Part shown: piece by piece, positions 25,759 to 34,495 of the stretch
Layout: each line of letters begins with the position of its first letter
Position numbering within the stretch: the stretch's first letter is position 1
Source of the DNA: JBFLXB01 sp964570625
GTDB lineage: Bacteria; Nitrospirota; Nitrospiria; 2-01-FULL-66-17
Assembly (NCBI GenBank): GCA_964570625.1
Contig: CAZMYW010000004.1
Location: 1 to 64,000 of the forward strand
Length of the DNA: 64,000 nt
Direction: 5' to 3'
Position numbers and translations under genes: made by a program
Notes under the pieces: model-generated
Seen by the model: the letters and a program-made list of their open reading frames with translations, nothing else
What the model was told of the DNA's origin: nothing
The model's database searches: none

Positions 25759-27047
25759 AGGCGGCGGTAGTCGAGCCCGGCCGGCCGTTGCAGGGCCGGG
25801 TGGAAGTGCCCGGCGACAAGTCGATCACCCACCGGGCGATCATGTTGGGCGGGTTGGCGCGCGGGCGAACGTTGGTGCGGGGATACTTGCCTGCGGACGA
25901 CTGCCTGCGCACCGTGGCCGCCATCCGCGCGATGGGTGGCACGGTCGAAGCGGTGGAGTCGGAAGGCCGCCTCGCGCTTCAGATGACCGGAACCGGTGCA
26001 CTGCGGGAAGCCGAAGACGTAATCGACTGTGGGAATTCCGGGACGAGTCTTCGCCTCCTGACCGGTTTGGTGGCGGGCCTTCCGATGTACACGGTGCTGA
26101 CCGGCGACGCGTCGTTGAGACGGCGGCCTATGGGGCGCGTGGTGGAGCCCCTCCGCGCGATGGGTGCGCACATCGTGGGCCGAGACGAAGGCCGACTGGC
26201 GCCGGTCACGGTGGCGGGACAACGGCTTAAGGGGATTGATGTCCGATTGCCCGTGGCCAGCGCACAGGTCAAGTCCGCGGTGCTGTTGGCGGGGCTTGCG
26301 GCCGAAGGGCGGACGTCCGTGACGGAGCCGTCACCCTCGCGCGATCACACCGAACGCATGCTACGCGCCTTCGGCGTGCCCGTGCACTTCGACGGCGCGA
26401 CCGCATCGATTGAGGGACCGGCGAGCCTGGCGGCGGTCGAACTGGATGTGCCGGGCGATGTGTCTTCCGCGGCGTTTCTGATCGCCGCGGCCCTGTTGGT
26501 GCCCAAATCGGAGCTGATGATCTCGGGCGTGGGCGTCAACCCCACGCGAACCGGATTCCTGGATATCGTCAGGCGGATGGGCGCTTCGATCACGGTGGAA
26601 GGCGCGCGCGAGGCGTCCGGCGAGCCGGTCGCTTCACTGATCGTCCGGACGTCCGCGCTCAGCGGGACCACGGTCAAGGGAGACCTGGTGCCCCGAGCCA
26701 TCGACGAGTTCCCTGTCCTGTGCGTTCTGGCCGCGTTCGCTCAGGGTGAGACGATCATCGACGATGCGGGCGAACTGCGGGTCAAAGAGAGCGATCGGAT
26801 TCATGTGATGACTGAAGAACTCGGCAAGCTGGGTATCAAGGTCGAGGAGCGCCCGGCCGGCATGCGGATCGTGGGCCCGCAGCGCGCGACCGGGGCGCGA
26901 TGTTCGAGCCACGGGGACCACCGCGTAGCCATGGCATTGGCCGTGGCCGCGCTGCGTGCTTCGGGCCCGACCACGATCGACGACGTCGAGTGCGTCGGTA
27001 CGTCGTTTCCAGGGTTTTTCGAGTTGCTCGATCGGATCCGACCATGA
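25755..27047 (+). CDS. aroA: 3-phosphoshikimate 1-carboxyvinyltransferase
   Basis: A 430-residue EPSP synthase joining shikimate 3-phosphate with phosphoenolpyruvate. Motifs include PGDKSITHRAIMLGGLARG (residues about 17-35), DCGNSGTSLRLL, RRRPMGRVVEPLRAMG and the late KESDRIHVM and DHRVAMALAVAAL segments. The first glycine-bearing active-site loop reads GNSGTSLR with alanine absent at the usual glyphosate-contact site, as in class II-like enzymes. The start overlaps tyrA and the stop overlaps cmk by four bases each. Confidence 0.95.
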   Translation: MKAAVVEPGRPLQGRVEVPGDKSITHRAIMLGGLARGRTLVRGYLPADDCLRTVAAIRAMGGTVEAVESEGRLALQMTGTGALREAEDVIDCGNSGTSLRLLTGLVAGLPMYTVLTGDASLRRRPMGRVVEPLRAMGAHIVGRDEGRLAPVTVAGQRLKGIDVRLPVASAQVKSAVLLAGLAAEGRTSVTEPSPSRDHTERMLRAFGVPVHFDGATASIEGPASLAAVELDVPGDVSSAAFLIAAALLVPKSELMISGVGVNPTRTGFLDIVRRMGASITVEGAREASGEPVASLIVRTSALSGTTVKGDLVPRAIDEFPVLCVLAAFAQGETIIDDAGELRVKESDRIHVMTEELGKLGIKVEERPAGMRIVGPQRATGARCSSHGDHRVAMALAVAALRASGPTTIDDVECVGTSFPGFFELLDRIRP

Positions 27048-27733
27048 CGTCGCGTGAACTTATCGTCGCCATCGACGGCCCCTCGGCTGCGGGCAAGAGC
27101 ACCGCGGGCACCCGGGTGGCCAAACGCCTGGGGTATCTCTACGTCGAAAGCGGGGCGTTTTACCGGGCGTTGGCCTGGAAAGTCCGCGCGTCGGGCCGCG
27201 ATCCTTCGGATGACGACGCGTTGAGGACCTTGGGCGAGACCACGGCGATCGAAGTCGTTCGGAGGCCGGACGGCGTGCGGATCCTGGTGGACCAGCAAGA
27301 CGTGACCGACCAGCTCCGTCTGCCGGAGATGAGCCGGATCGCCGCCCAAATCGCTTCCAATCCGATCGTACGCGACCCCATGCTCAAGGTGCAGCGCGCG
27401 ATGGCCAAAGACGGGGGCGTGGTGATGGAGGGTCGGGACATCGGCACCGTGGTGTTTCCGGACGCCGACGTGAAGTTTTATCTGGATGCGGATACGGCGG
27501 TCCGGGGGGAACGCCGATATAAAGAGCTTCGAGCCAAGGGGTTGGAGGTGGACTTGAAGACCACGATCGAAGAAATCGTGGCCCGGGATCGCAAGGACAT
27601 GACCCGGGCCGTGGCCCCGTTGCGCAAGGCCCCGGACGCGGTCGCCATCGACTCGACAGGCTTGACCTTGGATGAGGTGGTCGATACAATGGTGGCGGCC
27701 GTCGAACGACGACGGACCGCGATCTCGCGGTAG
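27044..27733 (+). CDS. cmk: Cytidylate kinase
   Basis: A 229-residue (d)CMP kinase. The P-loop IDGPSAAGKST lies at residues about 8-18, the CMP-binding region follows with MEGRDIGTVVFPDA (about 125-140), and the lid segment is near RRYKELRAKG. The frame stays open upstream inside aroA; the ATG overlapping the aroA stop is the natural start. Linkage aroA-cmk-rpsA is common in several phyla. Confidence 0.95.
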   Translation: MTSRELIVAIDGPSAAGKSTAGTRVAKRLGYLYVESGAFYRALAWKVRASGRDPSDDDALRTLGETTAIEVVRRPDGVRILVDQQDVTDQLRLPEMSRIAAQIASNPIVRDPMLKVQRAMAKDGGVVMEGRDIGTVVFPDADVKFYLDADTAVRGERRYKELRAKGLEVDLKTTIEEIVARDRKDMTRAVAPLRKAPDAVAIDSTGLTLDEVVDTMVAAVERRRTAISR

Positions 27734-27736
27734 GTC

Positions 27737-28402
27737 GTGCTGTACGAGGTCGCGCACCCCTTGGTGTCGTGGGTCGCGCGGTGGTGTTGCTCGCTGGAGG
27801 TCGTGGGACGCGATCGAGTCCCGGCCCACGGCGGGGTGATCGTCGCCGTCAATCACGTCAGCTACCTCGACATTCCTATTGTGGGATGTTCGCTCACCAG
27901 GCGGGCGGATTTTCTGGCGAAAGCCGAATTATTCGCGCACCCCGTGGTGGGATGGTTGTTCAGGCGGCTCGGCGGGGTGCCGATCCGGAGAGATGGTATC
28001 GACCGTCACGCGCTGGGTGAGGTGGAGCGCCGCTTGGCGGACGGGCATCTGGTGGTGATGTATCCCGAGGGCACGCGTAGTCCCGAGGAACGACTTCGCG
28101 AGCCCAAGCCGGGTGTCGGGATGCTGGCGATCCGCACCGGCGCTCCGGTGGTCCCGGCCTACGTCGCCGGCACCGGGGAAGCGTGGCCACCCGGAGCGTG
28201 GTGGTTGCGGTCGCGTCCGATCACCGTGGTGTTCGGTGAGCCCATGTATTGGCGGGCGGAGACAATGACCACCGACGAGACGGTGGCGAAACGGAGGTAT
28301 CAACAGGTCAGTCAGGAGATCATGGGCCGGATCGCGGAACTGCAACCGGAGGCGCAGACACGGCGTCGGCGGTTGCAGGACGCGTCCACGGTCGCACGAT
28401 AA
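27737..28402 (+). CDS. plsC: 1-acyl-sn-glycerol-3-phosphate acyltransferase
   Basis: A 221-residue membrane-associated acyltransferase making phosphatidic acid. It starts at GTG 27737, three bases after cmk. The catalytic NHxxxxD box appears as NHVSYLD (about residues 38-44), and the acceptor-binding motif is MYPEGTRSP (about 111-119). Short hydrophobic stretches near the N-terminus mediate membrane contact. In many relatives the slot between cmk and rpsA is taken by ispH; here it is plsC. Confidence 0.9.
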   Translation: MLYEVAHPLVSWVARWCCSLEVVGRDRVPAHGGVIVAVNHVSYLDIPIVGCSLTRRADFLAKAELFAHPVVGWLFRRLGGVPIRRDGIDRHALGEVERRLADGHLVVMYPEGTRSPEERLREPKPGVGMLAIRTGAPVVPAYVAGTGEAWPPGAWWLRSRPITVVFGEPMYWRAETMTTDETVAKRRYQQVSQEIMGRIAELQPEAQTRRRRLQDASTVAR

Positions 28403-28446
28403 CTCAGATTATTCACCCTTCACCGTTGTTGAGAGGACGTACGAGT

Positions 28447-30111
28447 ATGGCGAGCACGCAGGCGGAAGTCGGGGCGGTCCGCAAGCCCTTCCAAAAAGGT
28501 ACTGAGATGACGGACATTGAACTGATGTATGCCGAGACCTTCAAGCAATTGGAGGAGGGCAGCATCGTGGAAGGCAGCGTCGTGGCCGTGCAGCCCGAGG
28601 GCGTGGTCGTCGATATCGGCTATAAATCGGAGGGGATCGTCCCTCGCGAGGAGTTCAGTCCCGAAGAGCTCAACGTACTCAAAGTCGGCGATCGGTTTCT
28701 CGTGTATCTGGAAGAGCGGGAAGACGCCGACGGCAATATGATCCTCTCCAAGGAAAAAGCCGATCGGATGAAGATCTGGGGCGACCTTGAGCGGATCTTC
28801 GACAAGGGCGAGGTCATCGAAGGCAAGGTGCTGAACAAGATCAAGGGCGGGATGATGGTCGACATCGGGATCAAGGCGTTCTTGCCCGGTTCGCAGATCG
28901 ATCTGCGGCCGGTGCGCGACCTCGACAACCTGGTCGGCAAGACCTTCCAGATGAAGATCATCAAAATGAATCATCGCCGCAGCAACGTGGTGGTGTCCCG
29001 TCGGGTGGTGCTGGAAGAAACGCGCGATCGCCGCAAACAGCAGGCGATGGCGACGTTACAAGAAGGTCAGATCATCGACGGGCAGGTCAAGAACATCACG
29101 GACTACGGGGCGTTCATCGACCTCGGCGGTATCGACGGCCTCCTCCACATCACCGACATGTCCTGGGGCCGTGTGGCGCACCCCTCGGAGATGTTCATGG
29201 TGAGCGACCGCGTCAAAGTCATGATCCTCAAGTACGACCGCGAGACCGGACGTATCTCGCTGGGCGTCAAGCAGCTCAAGCCGGACCCGTGGATCCAGGT
29301 CGAGGACAAGTTCCCGGTGGGATCCCGCGTGCGGGGGAAAGTGGTCAGCCTGGTGGACTACGGCGCGTTCGTGGAACTGGAGCCCGGGGTCGAAGGCCTC
29401 GTGCATATTTCGGAAATGACGTGGTCGCACGAGATCAAACATCCCTCCAAGATCGTGGCGGTGGGCGATCAGGTCGAGGCGCAAGTGCTGAACGTGGACC
29501 GCAAGAGCCGGAAAATTTCGCTGGGCATGAAACAGGTGGTCGCCAACCCGTGGATCATCGTCGAGACCAAATATCCCGTCGGCTCGGTGATCGAGGGCAA
29601 GGTCAAGAGTTTGACCGAGTTCGGCGTTTTCGTAGGTCTGGACGAAGGCATCGACGGCCTGATCCACGTCTCGGACCTGTCGTGGACCAAACGGGTGGTG
29701 CACCCCTCGGACCTCTTCAAGAAAGGGCAATCGGTTAAAGCCGCGGTGTTACGGGTGGACAAGGACAAAGAGCGGCTCTCCCTGGGCTATAAACAATTGA
29801 CGCCGGATCCGTGGGAGAAGGAAATCCCCCAGCGTTATCAGGTCAGCCAAGACGTGACCGGCAAGGTCGTCAAAATCACGGACTTCGGGGTGTTCGTGGA
29901 ATTCGAAGACGGGGTCGAGGGGTTGATCCACGTGAGCGAGATGAACCTCGAAGGCCAGCGGATCGAAGAGCGCTACAAAGTCGGGGATGAAGTGATCACC
30001 CGTGTGATCAGAATCGATCCGGCTGAACGGAAGATTGCGCTGAGCATTCGCGAGCAGGTGGGGGATTGGGGATTACCGGAGGGTGAGGGTCTCTCGCCCA
30101 AGCGCCGGTAG
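28447..30111 (+). CDS. rpsA: 30S ribosomal protein S1
   Basis: A 554-residue protein with six S1 RNA-binding repeats, each starting with a pattern like GSIVEGSVVAVQPEGVVVDIG or GKVVKITDFGVFVEFEDGVEGLIH. The last four repeats are the most alike. S1 binds mRNA on the small subunit. The ATG at 28447 has a GAGAGGA site upstream; ATG 28507 (MTDIELMYAETF) is a possible shorter start. The frame is open into plsC but that part is non-coding. The stop is followed after one base by palindromic repeat C. Confidence 0.95.
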   Translation: MASTQAEVGAVRKPFQKGTEMTDIELMYAETFKQLEEGSIVEGSVVAVQPEGVVVDIGYKSEGIVPREEFSPEELNVLKVGDRFLVYLEEREDADGNMILSKEKADRMKIWGDLERIFDKGEVIEGKVLNKIKGGMMVDIGIKAFLPGSQIDLRPVRDLDNLVGKTFQMKIIKMNHRRSNVVVSRRVVLEETRDRRKQQAMATLQEGQIIDGQVKNITDYGAFIDLGGIDGLLHITDMSWGRVAHPSEMFMVSDRVKVMILKYDRETGRISLGVKQLKPDPWIQVEDKFPVGSRVRGKVVSLVDYGAFVELEPGVEGLVHISEMTWSHEIKHPSKIVAVGDQVEAQVLNVDRKSRKISLGMKQVVANPWIIVETKYPVGSVIEGKVKSLTEFGVFVGLDEGIDGLIHVSDLSWTKRVVHPSDLFKKGQSVKAAVLRVDKDKERLSLGYKQLTPDPWEKEIPQRYQVSQDVTGKVVKITDFGVFVEFEDGVEGLIHVSEMNLEGQRIEERYKVGDEVITRVIRIDPAERKIALSIREQVGDWGLPEGEGLSPKRR

Positions 30112-30112
30112 G

Positions 30113-30235
30113 GAGCCTGTCCATGAACGGCCATCTGCGGCGTTGCCGCTGTGCTTCCGGTGCTCACGTACGACCCAGTACGCTGCGCTCCAGTTCTCGC
30201 GGCGCCGGGCATCTGGCGCGTTCCTGAACAGGCTC
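30113..30235 (+). repeat. Palindromic repeat, copy C (subfamily 2, 123 bp)
   Basis: The ends are inverted repeats GAGCCTGTCCATGAACG and GAGCCTGTTCAGGAACG. The core includes GCCATCTGCGGCGTTGCCG and a central CGTAC-GACCCA-GTACG stem-loop. It starts one base after the rpsA stop and ends 44 bases before sppA. Confidence 0.87.
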
Positions 30236-30279
30236 GACATCTGACGATGTGGACGGATTTCTAGGACACAGAATTCTCG

Positions 30280-31164
30280 ATGGCTCGACGTCCTCTTGTG
30301 ACTGGCATAGTGGTTTTTGTCGTGTTGGCGGTGGCGTTTTTTCTCGGCACCTACCTGACCGCGCTCCTCATTGAACAGCCGCCGTCGGAATCCAACCAGA
30401 TTGCGTTGGTTCGGATCGAAGGCGTGATCATGGACGCGGGCGAACCCGTTGAGCAGCTTCGGGAGTTTGCGGAAAATGAGGCGATCCGGGCGATCCTCAT
30501 TCGTATCGACAGCCCCGGAGGAGCGGTGGTGCCCTCGCAGGAGATCTACGACGAAGTCCGCAAGATCCGCGCCGAAGGCCGTCAGAAAATCGTGGTCTCC
30601 ATGGGGTCGGTCGCCGCGTCGGGTGGGTACTACATCGCCAGTGCCTCGGACCGCATCATCGCCAACCCCGGCACGCTCACCGGCAGCATCGGCGTCATCA
30701 TGGAACTGCCGAATTTCGAAGGGCTCATGAAAAAGATCGGGGTGGAAAGCACCGTGATCAAGAGCGGTGCGCGCAAGGATTTGATTTCGCCGTTTCGCAA
30801 GCTGGGCGATGAAGAGCGGGCCATTCTGCAGCGCGTGATGGACGACGTGCACGATCAGTTTATTCAAGCCGTGGCCGAGGGCCGTGGGCTGGAGAAAAAC
30901 ACGGTCGCTGCGATCGCGGACGGCCAGGTGTTCACGGGACGGCAGGCCAAAGAGGAGGGACTGATCGACGAACTCGGGACCTTCGAGGACGCGATCAAAA
31001 TTACGGGAGAACTGGCCGGCATCGTCGGGCGCCCGGTGGTGGTGGAACCCAAGCGGCGCTTCTCGTTGTCCGATTATCTCAGCACGCTGTTTGGCGGTCG
31101 AATCGGGGCCTTCACTGACCCCATTCCGGCGGTCCGGTTGAACTATCTGTGGACGTGGGGATAG
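30280..31164 (+). CDS. sppA: Signal peptide peptidase SppA, short form
   Basis: A 294-residue S49 family protease anchored by one N-terminal helix (about residues 6-30) with the catalytic domain outside the cytoplasm. The Ser-Lys dyad is visible as S114 in AASGGYY and K161 in VIKSGARKD. It degrades leftover signal peptides. Single-domain length matches the Bacillus/archaeal type rather than the long E. coli form. It lies between rpsA and an IHF subunit gene as in many Desulfobacterota and Nitrospirota. Confidence 0.92.
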   Translation: MARRPLVTGIVVFVVLAVAFFLGTYLTALLIEQPPSESNQIALVRIEGVIMDAGEPVEQLREFAENEAIRAILIRIDSPGGAVVPSQEIYDEVRKIRAEGRQKIVVSMGSVAASGGYYIASASDRIIANPGTLTGSIGVIMELPNFEGLMKKIGVESTVIKSGARKDLISPFRKLGDEERAILQRVMDDVHDQFIQAVAEGRGLEKNTVAAIADGQVFTGRQAKEEGLIDELGTFEDAIKITGELAGIVGRPVVVEPKRRFSLSDYLSTLFGGRIGAFTDPIPAVRLNYLWTWG

Positions 31165-31191
31165 TCGGGAGCACTCGGAGGGAACCGCGCG

Positions 31192-31470
31192 ATGACCAAG
31201 GCCGAGTTGATCGAAGACGTGTCGCAGAAGGTGAAAGCCCTCACCAAGCGTCAAACCGAAATCATCATCAACGCCATTCTCGACGGCATCAAAGATACCC
31301 TGGCACGCGGCGATAAAATCGAAATTCGAGGCTTCGGCAGCTTTCGCCTCCGCAGCCGCCGCATGCGCGAGGGCCGCAACCCCAAAACCGGCAGTTCGGT
31401 GCACGTCCCCGCCAAACGCGTGCCGTTCTTCAAAGCCGGCAAAGAACTCAAAGAACTCGTCGACCGCTAG
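31192..31470 (+). CDS. Integration host factor / HU family DNA-bending protein
   Basis: A 92-residue histone-like protein. It has a helical dimerisation part MTKAELIEDVSQKVK, the core GDKIEIRGFGSFRLRSR, and the DNA-intercalating arm GRNPKTGSSVHVPAKR with proline at the tip. By context (rpsA-sppA-himD) it is most likely the IHF beta subunit; HU cannot be excluded from sequence alone. It starts 27 bases after sppA and ends near a convergent gene. Confidence 0.9.
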   Translation: MTKAELIEDVSQKVKALTKRQTEIIINAILDGIKDTLARGDKIEIRGFGSFRLRSRRMREGRNPKTGSSVHVPAKRVPFFKAGKELKELVDR

Positions 31471-31489
31471 GGATACCGTCCCCTCCCAG

Positions 31490-31822
31490 TTACAGTTTGT
31501 CCGGGGTTTTTCTGGCGCAATCCACGACCTGCTGGAAGCCCGCCTGTAGTCCGTTCATCGCGAGAGATGAGAGGTGAGTCGCGAAGACGGCTCGCACGTC
31601 GGTCTCGTCCCGTTGGTACCCAACCCCGGCGGGAGACACATACCCTTGGAGCGCCGGCGTCGGTAAGAAGGTGATCGGCGCGCTGATCGCCAGGAGGTCG
31701 GCTTCCGGGTCGACGCGCACGGAGACGGTGGCGTTGCTGAAGCGGATCTGCCAGTTGCCGATCTCGCCTTCCAGCGTGGTGGACAAGCTCCAGAGAAACT
31801 CTTCGACCTCGCCGATCGTCAC
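31490..31822 (-). CDS. Small protein of unknown function
   Basis: A 110-residue cytosolic protein with an alternating helix-strand layout: an N-terminal helix TIGEVEEFLWSLS, strands WQIRFSNATVSVRVDP, and a C-terminal helix LAMNGLQAGFQQVVDCA. This arrangement recalls type III secretion chaperone-like or YbjN-like folds. No certain family is recognised. It begins 16 bases after the permease stop on the same strand, so it is the last gene of that transporter operon. Confidence 0.5.
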   Translation of the reverse strand: MTIGEVEEFLWSLSTTLEGEIGNWQIRFSNATVSVRVDPEADLLAISAPITFLPTPALQGYVSPAGVGYQRDETDVRAVFATHLSSLAMNGLQAGFQQVVDCARKTPDKL

Positions 31823-31838
31823 ACCGACCCGCTCGGGA

Positions 31839-32630
31839 TCACTCGCCGACCTGCAATAAGAGACCTCTCCGTCGCGCGACGCGAAACATCCCTAGGAAAC
31901 CCGCGCAGCCCACGATCAGGTAGACGACGTTGAGGGCCAACGCATTGAGCATCAGACCCACGTCGAACCGGCCCTCGAGCAAGAGCGCGCGCATGCCTTC
32001 GAACACGTGCGCGGCCGGCGTGGCCAGCGCAATGGGCTGGAGCCACTCCGGCAGCACTGAGACGGGGTAAAAGACCGCGGCCACGGGTTGGAACAGGAAG
32101 ATGACGGCCCAGGCCAGACTTTCCGCGCCTTGGCCGAAACGCAGAATCATGGCCGACACCAAGAGTCCGATGGACCAGCCCATGATCAACAGGTTGATGA
32201 AGAACGCGATCAGTGGGAGTCCCATGGTGAACAGGTTGTAGTGATAGAGCAGGGCGGCCAACAGCGCCATGAACAGTGCGGCGATCAGCGTACGAGCGAG
32301 CGCCACCACGATCTTGCTGGCCACGAACTCCATCGGCGTCAGCGGGCTCGCAAACAGGTTGGAGAGATTGCGCGACCAGATTTCTTCCAGGAACGCGAGC
32401 GACACGCCGATCTGCGACCGGAATAACACGTCCCACAGAATCAGCGCGCCGAGGAACAGGACCACGAAGTCGGGCAGGCCCGGTCCCAGCCCGCGAAGGT
32501 AGATCGTCAAAAACCCCCACACGAACAACTCCATCGCGGGCCAGTAGATCAGTTCGACCAAGCGGGTCCACGAACTCCGATACAGGTAGATGTGGCGCCA
32601 GATCATGGCCATGATTCGGTTGGCATTCAC
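31839..32630 (-). CDS. ABC-2 type permease
   Basis: A 263-residue integral membrane protein with about six helices, for example WPAMELFVWGFLTIYL and FVVLFLGALILWDVLF. It starts at GTG 32630, overlapping the ATPase stop by four bases. The ABC-2 permease pattern NLSNLFASPLTPMEFVASKIV is in the first cytoplasmic loop. It is the membrane half of an exporter with the ATPase encoded just upstream; lipid or polysaccharide-like substrates are usual for this class, but nothing in the sequence fixes it. Confidence 0.85.
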   Translation of the reverse strand: MNANRIMAMIWRHIYLYRSSWTRLVELIYWPAMELFVWGFLTIYLRGLGPGLPDFVVLFLGALILWDVLFRSQIGVSLAFLEEIWSRNLSNLFASPLTPMEFVASKIVVALARTLIAALFMALLAALLYHYNLFTMGLPLIAFFINLLIMGWSIGLLVSAMILRFGQGAESLAWAVIFLFQPVAAVFYPVSVLPEWLQPIALATPAAHVFEGMRALLLEGRFDVGLMLNALALNVVYLIVGCAGFLGMFRVARRRGLLLQVGE

Positions 32631-33364
32631 GGGGTTCGATCTTTCCTGGCGATGGACAGGAACACGTCCTCGAGGGAGCGGTGCCCGTACCGTTCGACCA
32701 GCCGGGCCGGCGTGTCCTGGTCCACGCAGCGGCCCTGGTACAGGACGATCACCCGGTCGCATAACCGCTCCACCTCCGTCATGTTGTGGGAGGAGAGCAG
32801 GATCGCCGCGCCGGTTCGGGTGCGGTAGTCCTCCAACCACGCGCGTACGCGGTCGGCAATGTCCGGGTCCAGGCTGGCGGTGGGTTCGTCCAACAGGAGC
32901 AACTCGGGGTTGTTGATCAGGGCCTTGGCGAGCGCCACGCGCGTGCGCTGCCCGGAAGAGAGTTGGCTCAGCGGACGATCCAGCAGCGAGGCGATCTCGA
33001 GACGCTGGACCAGGTCCGCGATGGTCTCGTTCAGGTGTTTGACGCCGTAGAGGCGACCGTAGACCAGAAGATTCTGTCGCACGGTGAGGCGATGAGGCAG
33101 GTCGGCGTACGGCGAGGAAAAGTTCATGCGCGCCAGCACGGCCTGACGGTGCGCGGCAATATCCAACCCGAACAGGTTGATCCGCCCGGTCGTGGGCACG
33201 AGGAGCGAGAGCAACATCGAGAGAGTGGTGGTCTTGCCCGCACCGTTGGGGCCCAGCAGACCGACAATCTCGCCCCGCTGCATGGTGAACGACAGGTCGG
33301 CCACGGCCCACGCCGCGCCGAATTGTTTACCCACGCGATCGACTTCGACGACTGGTTGGTTCAT
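32627..33364 (-). CDS. ABC transporter ATP-binding protein
   Basis: A 245-residue ATPase with Walker A LLGPNGAGKTTTL (about residues 36-48), signature LSSGQRTRVALAKAL, Walker B LLLLDEPTASLDP and a switch histidine in SSHNMTEVE. The C-terminal part ends SLEDVFLSIARKD, a pattern of drug/polysaccharide export ATPases. Together with the next permease it forms a simple export pump. Upstream lies palindromic repeat D and a beta-helix protein gene in the same direction. Confidence 0.88.
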   Translation of the reverse strand: MNQPVVEVDRVGKQFGAAWAVADLSFTMQRGEIVGLLGPNGAGKTTTLSMLLSLLVPTTGRINLFGLDIAAHRQAVLARMNFSSPYADLPHRLTVRQNLLVYGRLYGVKHLNETIADLVQRLEIASLLDRPLSQLSSGQRTRVALAKALINNPELLLLDEPTASLDPDIADRVRAWLEDYRTRTGAAILLSSHNMTEVERLCDRVIVLYQGRCVDQDTPARLVERYGHRSLEDVFLSIARKDRTP

Positions 33365-33385
33365 GGGAGCGAGACGGGGTGCTTC

Positions 33386-33507
33386 AGCCTGTTCAGGAAG
33401 GCGTCAGATGCCAGGCGCCGCGAGCACTGGAGCGCAGCGTACGAGGTAGGTACGTGAGCACCGGATGCGCAGCGGCAACGCCGCAGATGACCCTTCATGG
33501 ACAGGCT
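33386..33507 (-). repeat. Palindromic repeat, copy D (subfamily 2, 122 bp)
   Basis: Inverted relative to copy C, with ends AGCCTGTCCATGAAGG and AGCCTGTTCAGGAAGG. The core has GCAACGCCGCAGATG on the plus strand and a centre CGTAC-GAGGTAG-GTACG. It begins one base past the stop of the leftward beta-helix gene. Confidence 0.85.
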
Positions 33508-33508
33508 G

Positions 33509-34378
33509 CTATCGGCCGATTTCAGCCAGTGGGGTTTCGGTCACCGTCAGCGCACCGCGGGGGTTTTGTGCCAAGGCATTCGCCGTCAGCAGTTCATCGC
33601 GAGGCGGAGTGGTGGAAGAGTCGGGCGTGATGACGACGCCCCAGTAGTCATTGTCGCGGCATACGTTGTCGAGGAGCATCGCCTCGGCAAGATGGAAGAG
33701 CAGGATCCCGCTCAGCCGGTTGTGGTGGCAGACATTGCGCACCAGGTCGGGTCTGGTGTCTGGGTCGCGCACCGCGATCCCGAAGTGATGGTTTTCAAAA
33801 CACACGTTTCTCGTGATGTATGGCCTGGCGCCCGCGAACGTGAAAATGCCGGACTCCCGATTCCGGCAGACCTCGTTGTCGACCAGGGTGGGACGGCATT
33901 CCGGGCCGTAGACCACGATGCCGGAGAGCACCGCGTCGGTGATGCGGCAGCGGCTGATCGTACACGTGGAATCCAAGACGTTCATGGCCGAATGCTGATC
34001 GCTGCCGAGGTATCGAAACGTGATGCCCGAGATGACGCCGGCCGGCACGCGCTGAAGATACAACGGGCCGGTGCGCCGATTGAAGATTTCCACGAGGTCG
34101 CGCCCTGCCCCGATCAGCCGTACCGGGCCGCCGACCACGAAGATCTTGTCCTCGTATCGTCCCGGCCGGATGAACACCTGATCGGTCGCATCCGCGTCGA
34201 GCAGGGCGGCGCTGGGTCGCGGGTAACGCCCGGGATCGTTGGGGTCGACGATCAGTGTGCGTCCGCCGGCCGGATTCGGCGGGGGCGTGGCCGGATCGCC
34301 GGACGCGATATCGCCGAGACCTTGAGGGTCCGCGTGGGGCGGACCCTCATCGGGATTGGAGTGGAGTTCGTGCATCAA
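33509..34378 (-). CDS. Right-handed parallel beta-helix protein
   Basis: A 289-residue protein. After a polar N-terminal stretch of about 40 residues comes a run of roughly 22-residue coils such as STCTISRCRITDAVLSGIVVYG and RPYITRNVCFENHHFGIAVRD, each with N-x-C or similar ladder positions. This is the PbH1/NosD-like beta-helix repeat seen in carbohydrate-active and surface proteins. No signal peptide is evident, so the protein may be cytosolic or exported by another route. The stop is one base from repeat D. Confidence 0.7.
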   Translation of the reverse strand: MMHELHSNPDEGPPHADPQGLGDIASGDPATPPPNPAGGRTLIVDPNDPGRYPRPSAALLDADATDQVFIRPGRYEDKIFVVGGPVRLIGAGRDLVEIFNRRTGPLYLQRVPAGVISGITFRYLGSDQHSAMNVLDSTCTISRCRITDAVLSGIVVYGPECRPTLVDNEVCRNRESGIFTFAGARPYITRNVCFENHHFGIAVRDPDTRPDLVRNVCHHNRLSGILLFHLAEAMLLDNVCRDNDYWGVVITPDSSTTPPRDELLTANALAQNPRGALTVTETPLAEIGR

Positions 34379-34440
34379 GACATCCCGGACATGGGTGGTT
34401 CCGTTCTATCAGACGCTTGGATCGCCGGTCAAGGCGTGCA

Positions 34441-34469
34441 TTGCACAAGGAGCTCGGGTTCGGTAGAGT
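34441..34469 (+). promoter_or_regulatory. Sigma70-type promoter for the HtrA-like gene
   Basis: TTGCAC (34441-34446), a 17-base spacer and TAGAGT (34464-34469), 26 bases before the start at 34496. An AAGGAGG ribosome site lies between. Confidence 0.5.
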
Positions 34470-34495
34470 CGCCGAGACAAGGAGGCATTCCGACC

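Noticed and set aside
33497..34495. Long upstream extension of the HtrA frame
   Set aside because: It lies entirely antisense to the beta-helix gene, and the signal peptide with AAGGAGG site at 34496 marks the start.
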